Assembly (NCBI GenBank): GCA_002279765.1
Contig: NCCR01000296.1
Coordinates: 1-5,445 of the forward strand
Source: Verrucomicrobia bacterium 12-59-8
Lineage (GTDB): Bacteria > Verrucomicrobiota > Verrucomicrobiae > Verrucomicrobiales > Verrucomicrobiaceae
Direction of reading: 5' to 3'
DNA length: 5,445 nucleotides
The notes under the pieces are model-generated. The model was not told the DNA's origin. It made no database searches and worked only from the letters and a program-made list of their open reading frames with translations. Position 1 is the first letter of the stretch; each line of letters opens with the position of its first letter. This document shows, in pieces, positions 1 through 5,445 of the stretch. The translations under genes were made by a program, and so were the position numbers.

Positions 1-128
1 GGGAAATCCGGGCTTTGCTCAGTGATCCCGCAATTGCGGTATCAGATGTGGCGAAGCTGTATGGTGTGTCCAGGACGACGTTGTATAAGTGGGTGGGGAC
101 GGTTCAGCCGCGGGTTGAAGAGCTTTAG
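1..128 (+). CDS. Serine resolvase/invertase family recombinase, C-terminal fragment (gene starts before window)
   Basis: The frame from base 3 is open and ends at TAG 126-128, giving the last 41 residues of a protein whose start lies left of the window. The visible part contains a helix-turn-helix with the segment VSDVAKLYGVSRTTLYKWV (residues 13-31). This closely matches the C-terminal DNA-binding domain (HTH_7 type) of Tn3-family resolvases and DNA invertases, which cut and rejoin DNA through an N-terminal catalytic serine. As is normal for these proteins, the chain ends soon after the helix-turn-helix. The catalytic domain is not visible, so activity cannot be judged. Third-position codon use is less GC-rich than in hsdM (att, gta, tat, ttg), consistent with a different history. 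A helix-turn-helix regulator or a transposase with a similar domain is a less likely alternative. The family call is inference from a short segment. Confidence 0.7.
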   Translation, partial: EIRALLSDPAIAVSDVAKLYGVSRTTLYKWVGTVQPRVEEL

Positions 129-152
129 GGCGAGTTTCCCGATAGGTGTAAT
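124..152 (+). promoter_or_regulatory. Weak candidate promoter for the hsdM-hsdS-DUF262 operon
   Basis: TGTAAT at 147-152 matches five of six bases of the sigma-70 -10 consensus. The hexamer 17 bases upstream (TTTAGG, 124-129) matches the -35 consensus poorly and overlaps the stop codon of the recombinase gene. Transcription from here would begin near 159 and give a leader of about 35 bases before the hsdM ATG. This is the only gap in the window long enough for an operon promoter, but the match is weak and read-through from the recombinase gene is equally possible. The rest of 129-194 shows no terminator hairpin that I can see. Confidence 0.2.
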
Positions 153-194
153 CAGAGCCATAAGAAGACCAATATCGAACACCAGTATCAAATC

Positions 195-2615
195 ATGGCC
201 ATCAAGAAATCTGACCTCTATTCATCCCTGTGGGCCTCCTGCGACGAGCTGCGGGGGGGCATGGATGCTAGCCAGTACAAGGACTACGTCCTGTTCATGC
301 TGTTTATCAAGTACATCACCGACAAGTACGGCGACAGCGATGCCTTCGCCCCGCCGGTCGTCATCCCCAAGGGCGCCAGCTTCAAGGACATGATCGCCCT
401 CAAGGGCAAGAGTGACATCGGCGACAAGATCAACACGCAGATCATCGCGCCGCTGGTCAATGCCAACGCCCGACTGTCGAAAAGCGACTTCCCCGACTTC
501 AACGACCCGAACAAGCTCGGGGAAGGTAAGGACATGGTGGAGAAGCTCTCCAACCTGGTCGGCATCTTCCAGAAGCCCGAGCTCGATTTCTCGGAAAACC
601 GCGCCGAGCACGACGACATCCTTGGCGACGCCTACGAGTACCTGATGCGGCACTTCGCTACGGAATCGGGGAAATCCAAGGGCCAGTTCTACACCCCGTC
701 GGAGGTGAGCCGCGTCATCGCCAAGGTCATCGGCATCTCGCCCGCCAACACCAAAGCCGCCACCACCGCCTACGACCCCACCTGCGGCTCGGGCTCGCTG
801 CTCCTCAAGGTGGCCGCCGAGGCCGGCAAGCACATCACGCTGGAAGGGCAGGAAAAGGACGTGACCACTGCCGGTCTCGCCCGCATGAACATGATCCTGC
901 ACGACTTCCCGACGGCCAACATCCTGTCGGGCAATACGCTGGCGTCGCCCAAGTTCAAGGATGGCGAGCAGCTGCGCACCTACGACTACGTCGTCGCCAA
1001 TCCGCCGTTTTCCGACAAGAGTTGGAGCACCGGCCTTACGCCGGCCAATGATCCCTTCCAGCGTTTCGCCTGGGGCGAGCCGCCTGCCAAGCAGGGCGAC
1101 TACGCCTACCTGCTGCATATCATCCGCAGCATGAAAAGCACCGGCAAAGCCGCCTGCATCCTGCCCCACGGCGTGCTCTTCCGCGGCGGTGCCGAGGGTG
1201 TGATCCGCCAGCAGCTTGTCCGCTCCGGCATCCTCAAGGGCATCATCGGCCTGCCGGCCAACCTCTTCTACGGCACCGGCATCCCCGCCTGCATCTTGGT
1301 GCTGGACAAGGAGAACGCCACCGCCCGCAAGGGCGTGTTCATGATCGACGCCTCCAAGGCATTCATCAAAGACGGCAACAAGAACCGCCTGCGCGAGCAG
1401 GACATCCACCGAATCGTCGACACCTTCACCAAGCAGACCGACACCCCGCGCTATGCCCGCATGGTGCCACTGGCCGAGATCACCGATCCGAAGAACGACT
1501 ACAACCTCAACCTGCCGCGTTACATCGACAGCACCGAGCGGGAAGACCTGCAGGACATCGACGGCCACCTGCGCGGCGGCATCCCCGAGCGCGACCTCGA
1601 TGCGCTGGACGACTACTGGCAGGTGCTGCCCGGCGTGCGCGCCACCCTGTTCGAATCGGCGGGCCGCCCCGGATACGCCCGCCTCAAGCTGCCGCTACCC
1701 GAGGTCAAGCCCGCAATCTTCGGCCACGCCGAATTCACCGCCTTCAACCAGGCAGCCACCCGGCGCTTCACCGACTGGCGCGACGCCGTTTCGCCGCAGC
1801 TCACCGGCTTTACCAAGGACGGCCATCCCAAGGCGCTGATTGAAGCCATCGCTGAGGCACTGCTCGCCACCTTCAAACAAGCCCCGCTGCTCGACGCCTA
1901 CGACATTTACCAGCACCTGATGGACTACTGGGGCGAGACCATGCAGGACGACGCCTACCTGATCGCCGCCGACGGTTGGGTCGCCAAGCCGGCGCGTATC
2001 GTCGAAACCGACAAGAAGGGCAAGAGCAAGGATAAGGGCTGGGCTTGTGACCTGATCCCCAAGCCGCTCATCGTCGCCCGCTACTTCGCCAAGGAGCAGG
2101 CCGCCATCGAAGCCAAGCAGGCCGAACTGGAAGCGGCGACCACCAGCCTTGCCGAACTGGAAGAGGAACACGGCGGCGAAGAAGGCTATCTCGGCGCGCT
2201 GGACAAGATCGCCAAGGCCGAGGTCAATGCCCGGCTTAAGGAAATCAAGGCCGACAAGGAAGCGAAGGACGAGATTACCGTCCTCAAGCGCTGGCTGGAA
2301 CTCACCGAGAGCGAGTTCGCCCTCAAGCGCACCGTGAAGGAGCAGGAGGCCGCGCTCGACTCGCTGGCCTACGAGAAATACCCCAAGCTCAGCGAGGCCG
2401 AGATCAAGACACTGGTGGTGGAAGACAAATGGATGGCGAGGTTGGCAAATGCGGTGCAGGGCGAGCTGGACCGCGTCTCGCAGACCCTCACCGGCCGCAT
2501 CCGCGAGTTGGCCGAACGTTACGCCACGCCGCTGCCTCAGCTCACTGACGAAGTGGCGATGCTTAGCGCCCGCGTCGAGGCGCACCTCACGCGGATGGGA
2601 GCATCGTGGAAGTGA
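195..2615 (+). CDS. hsdM: Type I restriction-modification system methyltransferase subunit HsdM
   Basis: This is the modification subunit of a Type I restriction-modification enzyme. With HsdS it transfers a methyl group from S-adenosylmethionine to the N6 of adenine in the recognition site. The N-terminal helical domain (about 1-140, beginning MAIKKSDLYSSLWASC) is typical of HsdM. It is followed by QFYTP (164-168), the AdoMet-binding motif I DPTCGSGS (194-201), and the catalytic motif IV NPPF (269-272), which marks an N6-adenine methyltransferase. The catalytic domain runs to about residue 440. At 806 residues it is much longer than E. coli EcoKI HsdM (about 530). The extra C-terminal part includes a Lys/Glu-rich, probably coiled-coil stretch (about 630-760), as in a long-form HsdM group common in proteobacteria. 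The ATG at 195 fits the family N-terminus exactly, but no Shine-Dalgarno sequence precedes it. The 3' end overlaps hsdS by 10 bases. No frame damage is seen. Confidence 0.97.
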   Translation: MAIKKSDLYSSLWASCDELRGGMDASQYKDYVLFMLFIKYITDKYGDSDAFAPPVVIPKGASFKDMIALKGKSDIGDKINTQIIAPLVNANARLSKSDFPDFNDPNKLGEGKDMVEKLSNLVGIFQKPELDFSENRAEHDDILGDAYEYLMRHFATESGKSKGQFYTPSEVSRVIAKVIGISPANTKAATTAYDPTCGSGSLLLKVAAEAGKHITLEGQEKDVTTAGLARMNMILHDFPTANILSGNTLASPKFKDGEQLRTYDYVVANPPFSDKSWSTGLTPANDPFQRFAWGEPPAKQGDYAYLLHIIRSMKSTGKAACILPHGVLFRGGAEGVIRQQLVRSGILKGIIGLPANLFYGTGIPACILVLDKENATARKGVFMIDASKAFIKDGNKNRLREQDIHRIVDTFTKQTDTPRYARMVPLAEITDPKNDYNLNLPRYIDSTEREDLQDIDGHLRGGIPERDLDALDDYWQVLPGVRATLFESAGRPGYARLKLPLPEVKPAIFGHAEFTAFNQAATRRFTDWRDAVSPQLTGFTKDGHPKALIEAIAEALLATFKQAPLLDAYDIYQHLMDYWGETMQDDAYLIAADGWVAKPARIVETDKKGKSKDKGWACDLIPKPLIVARYFAKEQAAIEAKQAELEAATTSLAELEEEHGGEEGYLGALDKIAKAEVNARLKEIKADKEAKDEITVLKRWLELTESEFALKRTVKEQEAALDSLAYEKYPKLSEAEIKTLVVEDKWMARLANAVQGELDRVSQTLTGRIRELAERYATPLPQLTDEVAMLSARVEAHLTRMGASWK
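253..259 (+). repeat. G7 homopolymer tract near the 5' end of hsdM
   Basis: Seven consecutive G bases span hsdM codons 20-22 (Arg-Gly-Gly). One extra base would bring a TAG stop into frame at 269-271. Loss of one base would lead to a stop at 391-393. Either slip would therefore remove the whole methyltransferase. The tract is shorter than those usually known to switch genes on and off, so a regulatory role is speculative. Confidence 0.45.
2597..2601 (+). promoter_or_regulatory. Ribosome binding site of hsdS, inside the end of hsdM
   Basis: GGGAG lies 4 bases before GTG 2606 and 10 bases before a second in-frame GTG at 2612. The 2612 start would overlap the hsdM stop as GTGA. The spacing favours 2612, whereas 2606 gives the longer frame. 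Either start implies translational coupling to hsdM. Confidence 0.45.
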
Positions 2616-3808
2616 GGCCGGGCAACAAGCAAACGGAGGTTGGCGCTATTCCCGAGGATTGGAGTCTCGATTACATCGAGAATATTGCCCACATCACGAC
2701 CGGCAGCAAGAACACGCAAGACCGTGTCGAGGACGGCCAGTATCCGTTCTTTGTGCGCTCACAGACTGTCGAGCGCATTAACAGCTATTCCTTCGATGGC
2801 GAGGCAGTGCTTACGGCTGGCGATGGAGTTGGCACGGGCAAGGTGTTCCACTACATCAACGGCCGATTCGACGTTCACCAGCGCGTCTATCGCATTTCCA
2901 ACTTCAGTGAGCGGATCAACGGGTACTACTTCTACCTCTACTTCAGCACTCACTTCTACAACCGCATCATGCAGATGACCGCAAAGTCGTCTGTCGACTC
3001 AGTTCGCAGGGATATGATCGCCCGGATGCTTGTCCCCCTTCCGCCGACCGAGGCCGAACAACGCGCCATCGCGGCGGCGTTGAGCGATGTAGATGCGCTG
3101 CTGGGCGGGCTCGAGCGGCTCATTGCCAAAAAGCGCGACCTCAAACAGGCCGCCATGCAGCAACTCCTCACCGGCCAAACCCGCCTCCCCGGCTTCAGCG
3201 AGGAGTGGGAGGTGAAGCAGTTGGGGAAGACGGCAATTCTCAAGGCTCGCATCGGTTGGCAAGGATTGACGACAGCCGAATATCTGGATACCGGGGACTA
3301 CTTCCTGGTAACAGGTACCGAATTCAATAACGGCTACATCGACTGGAACAGTTGCCATTACGTTGATGAGTCTCGGTATAGGCAGGACAAATACATCCAG
3401 TTGAAGAAGCATGACGTTCTTGTGACGAAGGATGGAACGATTGGGAAAGTCGCGCTAATTACTGACCTTCCTAGACCGGCGACGCTCAATAGCGGAGTCT
3501 TTGTAATACGGCCAATAGAAAGTGCATTTCACCCTGAGTTTTTCTATTTCTTGCTTTGCTCTGCGGCTTTCAGAGAGTTCCTGACGCAACTCAGTGCCGG
3601 GTCAACGATCAATCACCTTTACCAAAAAGATTTCGTGAGTTTTCACTACAGGATTCCCGCGACCATTGGAGAGCAAACTGCCATCGCAGCCGTCCTCTCC
3701 GACATGGATGCCGAGTTGGCTGCGCTCGAATCCCGCCGCGACAAGACCCGCGCCCTCAAGCAGGGAATGATGCAGGAACTGCTCACCGGAAGGACACGCC
3801 TGGTATGA
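2606..3808 (+). CDS. hsdS: Type I restriction-modification system specificity subunit HsdS
   Basis: This is the DNA-recognition subunit, which binds a bipartite target and holds HsdM (and HsdR in the full enzyme) on it. The 400-residue length is normal for a two-domain HsdS. The order is: N-terminal segment with IPEDW (15-19); first target-recognition domain (about 20-145); conserved helical region 1 (151-194); second recognition domain (about 200-350); and conserved helical region 2 (356-399). The two helical regions share 28 of 44 residues, including EQ-AIAA-LSD-DA and LLTG-TRL. They form the antiparallel coiled coil that sets the spacing between half-sites. The recognition domains are less GC-rich than the flanks (82 of 180 bases G or C at 3481-3660), as expected of exchangeable modules. 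The target sequence cannot be predicted from the sequence. The start is GTG 2606; GTG 2612 is an equal alternative that would shorten the protein by two residues. Confidence 0.96.
   Translation: MEVRPGNKQTEVGAIPEDWSLDYIENIAHITTGSKNTQDRVEDGQYPFFVRSQTVERINSYSFDGEAVLTAGDGVGTGKVFHYINGRFDVHQRVYRISNFSERINGYYFYLYFSTHFYNRIMQMTAKSSVDSVRRDMIARMLVPLPPTEAEQRAIAAALSDVDALLGGLERLIAKKRDLKQAAMQQLLTGQTRLPGFSEEWEVKQLGKTAILKARIGWQGLTTAEYLDTGDYFLVTGTEFNNGYIDWNSCHYVDESRYRQDKYIQLKKHDVLVTKDGTIGKVALITDLPRPATLNSGVFVIRPIESAFHPEFFYFLLCSAAFREFLTQLSAGSTINHLYQKDFVSFHYRIPATIGEQTAIAAVLSDMDAELAALESRRDKTRALKQGMMQELLTGRTRLV
3056..3187 (+). repeat. HsdS conserved region, copy 1
   Basis: Encodes HsdS residues 151-194, the helix between the two recognition domains. 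It matches copy 2 (3671-3802) at 28 of 44 residues without gaps. The DNA of the two copies has diverged more than the protein. Such internal repeats are characteristic of HsdS and give it pseudo-twofold symmetry. They can also act as sites of recombination between alleles. Confidence 0.85.
3671..3802 (+). repeat. HsdS conserved region, copy 2
   Basis: Encodes HsdS residues 356-399 at the C-terminus and pairs with copy 1 at 3056-3187. Its last codons (LLTGRTRL) also contain the ribosome binding site used by the next gene. Confidence 0.85.
3788..3794 (+). promoter_or_regulatory. Ribosome binding site of the DUF262/HNH gene
   Basis: GGAAGGA lies 10 bases before ATG 3805, within the last codons of hsdS. 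It supports this ATG as the start. With the ATGA stop/start overlap it indicates coupled translation with hsdS. Confidence 0.6.
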
Positions 3809-5445
3809 AGATCTCCACTGTTCTCGACCATATCGATAGCGGGCACATGGCCCTGCCCGAGTTTCAGCGCGGCTACGTCTGGAATCGCGATCAGGTGCGC
3901 GGGCTCTTCGACTCGCTCTATCGGCGCCATCCGGTGGGCGGTCTGCTCGTCTGGGCCACTGAATCGAAAACAGCGACACACCGCGGCGACGGGCCACTGG
4001 CGGCGGGCGTCGTCAAGCTGTTGCTGGATGGGCAACAGCGAATGACCTCGCTCTACGGCGTCGTGCGCGGCAAGCCGCCAAAGTTCTTCGACGGTAACAC
4101 CCAAGCCTTCACCGGGCTGCGCTTCCATCTGGAAGGGGAAAACTTCGAGTTCTACCAGCCGGTGAAGATGAAGGACGACCCGCTTTGGATCGACGTGACT
4201 GAGCTGATGCAGCAGGGCACCGCTGGCCTGGGCGCATTCGTGACCCGGCTGGCGACCCAGCCCGCGCTGGCTCCGAAGGTGGGCGACTATGTCGCGCGCC
4301 TGAGCCGGTTGCTCGGCATCACCGACGTGGATCTGCACATCGAAGAGGTCACCGGCGCCGACAAGTCGCTCGATGTCGTGGTGGACATCTTCAACCGTGT
4401 CAACAGCGGCGGCACCAAACTCTCCAAGGGCGATCTTGCGCTGGCCAAGATTTGCGCCGATTGGCCCGATGGCCGCGACGCTATGAAGGCCAAGCTCAAG
4501 GAATGGGGGAAGGCCGACTACCACTTCACGCTCGACTGGCTGCTGCGCTCGGTCAACACGGTGCTGACTGGCGAAGCAAAGTTTCAGCACCTGCACGAGA
4601 AAACCGCCGCAGAGGTGCAGGACGCACTGGCCCGTGCGACGAAGCACATCGATACCAGCCTCAACCTGATCGGTGGACGGCTGGGGCTCGACCACGACCA
4701 GGTATTCTTCGGGCGCTTCGGTGTGCCGGTGATGGCGCGCTATCTCGATCAGCGCCAGATGAAGAAGCTCGGGCCGATGGGCGAGCAGGAGCGCGACAAG
4801 CTGCTTTTCTGGTTCGTGCAGGCTGCGATGTGGGGGCGCTTCTCAGGCTCCACCGAATCCTTCATCGATCAGGACCTTGCCGCTCTCGAAGGCCCCGATG
4901 GCGGCCTGGACAAGCTGCTGGAACAGCTGCGCCTCTGGCACGGCGGCCTGCGTGCGGAGCCGGGACACTTCACCGGGTGGAGCCTCGGCGCCCGGTTCTA
5001 CCCTGTGCTCTACCTCCTCACGCGCATGGGCGAATCGCGGGACTGGGGCACCGGGCTACCGCTAAAGGCGAGCCTGCTCGGCAAGATGAGCCGCCTGGAG
5101 GTGCATCACATCTTTCCCAAGGCCCAGCTGTACAAGCGCCACTACAAGCGCCCGGAAGTGAATGCGCTCGCCAACTTCTGCTTCCTGACCAAGGACACCA
5201 ACCTTCACATCACGGATCGGCTGCCGGAGGAATACTTCCCCGAAGTGGAGGCGGCGCACAAGGGCGCGCTGGCCTCGCAGTGGATCCCAGACGATCCGGC
5301 GCTGTGGAAGATCGAGCGATTTCGGGACTTCCTGGAGGCCCGCAAGCTGCTGCTGGCCCGACTCCGCATCGGCGAAATCGTAGGTGACCACGCCGCGGGG
5401 GAGGCCCTGCGCTTCGACCCAGTCGTTCAGCGCCTCCAACTGCGC
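3805..5445 (+). CDS. DUF262 and HNH-nuclease-like protein, GmrSD-type (3' end beyond window)
   Basis: The frame opens at ATG 3805, overlaps the hsdS stop as ATGA, and stays open to the window edge (547 codons, no stop). The N-terminal DUF262 (GmrS-like, ParB/sulfiredoxin-fold) domain is shown by LPEFQRGYVW (17-26), the signature DGQQR (75-79) and FNRVNSGGT (196-204). The C-terminal part has an HNH-like motif: EVHHIFP (432-438), then N457 and N466 within NFCFLTKDTNLHI. This arrangement resembles the nuclease (GmrD, DUF1524-like) half of GmrSD. In characterised GmrSD enzymes the first domain uses nucleotide and the second cuts DNA containing glucosylated hydroxymethylcytosine. Whether this protein targets that base, another modification or something else is unknown. 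All motif residues expected of the family are present, so it looks active. No signal peptide or membrane segment is seen, so it should be cytoplasmic. Its place directly after hsdS suggests co-expression with the Type I enzyme. The length suggests the stop is not far beyond the edge. Confidence 0.92.
   Translation, partial: MKISTVLDHIDSGHMALPEFQRGYVWNRDQVRGLFDSLYRRHPVGGLLVWATESKTATHRGDGPLAAGVVKLLLDGQQRMTSLYGVVRGKPPKFFDGNTQAFTGLRFHLEGENFEFYQPVKMKDDPLWIDVTELMQQGTAGLGAFVTRLATQPALAPKVGDYVARLSRLLGITDVDLHIEEVTGADKSLDVVVDIFNRVNSGGTKLSKGDLALAKICADWPDGRDAMKAKLKEWGKADYHFTLDWLLRSVNTVLTGEAKFQHLHEKTAAEVQDALARATKHIDTSLNLIGGRLGLDHDQVFFGRFGVPVMARYLDQRQMKKLGPMGEQERDKLLFWFVQAAMWGRFSGSTESFIDQDLAALEGPDGGLDKLLEQLRLWHGGLRAEPGHFTGWSLGARFYPVLYLLTRMGESRDWGTGLPLKASLLGKMSRLEVHHIFPKAQLYKRHYKRPEVNALANFCFLTKDTNLHITDRLPEEYFPEVEAAHKGALASQWIPDDPALWKIERFRDFLEARKLLLARLRIGEIVGDHAAGEALRFDPVVQRLQLR

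Noticed and set aside
222..1568. Long minus-strand open frame (448 codons) opposite hsdM
   Set aside because: It is a shadow of GC-rich codon use in hsdM. Its translation is low-complexity (Gly/Val/Leu-rich) with no recognisable domain, while the + strand frame has clear methyltransferase motifs.
1695..2585. Minus-strand open frame opposite the 3' half of hsdM
   Set aside because: Also a codon-bias shadow. No motif is visible and it lies wholly within hsdM.
2606..3808. Phase-variable, invertible hsdS shuffling driven by the nearby recombinase
   Set aside because: Only one hsdS is present. No second partial hsdS or inverted repeat is seen, and the repeats within hsdS are direct. The recombinase is separated from it by hsdM.
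3646..4695. Minus-strand open frame of 349 codons across the hsdS/DUF262 junction
   Set aside because: It crosses two well-supported + strand genes and has no recognisable domain.
4452..5387. Plus-strand open frame of 311 codons inside the DUF262 gene
   Set aside because: It is in a different frame from the DUF262/HNH protein and its translation is Arg/Ala/Gly-rich and of low complexity. The frame from 3805 carries DGQQR and the HNH motif and is the real gene.
1..5445. tRNA, rRNA, CRISPR array or full insertion sequence
   Set aside because: The window is almost fully coding. I saw no cloverleaf, no regularly spaced repeats and no terminal inverted repeats with a transposase.

Overview
The window carries a Type I restriction-modification locus on the + strand, cut at the right edge, with the tail of a site-specific recombinase gene at the left edge. 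The host looks like a GC-rich proteobacterium. This rests on strong G/C preference at third codon positions (for example 44 of 60 bases are G or C at 1561-1620) and on protein sequences that resemble proteobacterial HsdM and HsdS families. No genus can be named from the sequence alone.

Layout: positions 1-128 encode the last 41 residues of a serine resolvase/invertase-type protein, ending in its helix-turn-helix DNA-binding domain. A 66-base gap follows, with only a weak candidate promoter and no clear ribosome binding site. hsdM (195-2615) encodes an 806-residue adenine-N6 methyltransferase subunit with a long coiled-coil C-terminal extension. hsdS (2606-3808) encodes a 400-residue specificity subunit with two target-recognition domains and two repeated conserved helices. 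A third gene (3805 to the window end, 547 codons with no stop) encodes a DUF262 protein with an N-terminal DGQQR motif and a C-terminal HNH-nuclease-like motif, the architecture of fused GmrSD-type Type IV enzymes.

The three genes overlap by 10 and 4 bases and are very probably one translationally coupled operon. HsdM and HsdS should form the modification enzyme. The restriction subunit gene hsdR is not in the window and presumably lies further downstream, which would make the DUF262 gene a cargo gene embedded between hsdS and hsdR. A plausible reading is layered defence: the Type I enzyme cuts DNA lacking the host's methylation, while the DUF262/HNH protein may attack phage DNA carrying modified bases. 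The recombinase next door and the drop in GC in the HsdS recognition domains fit a mobile defence locus that exchanges modules.
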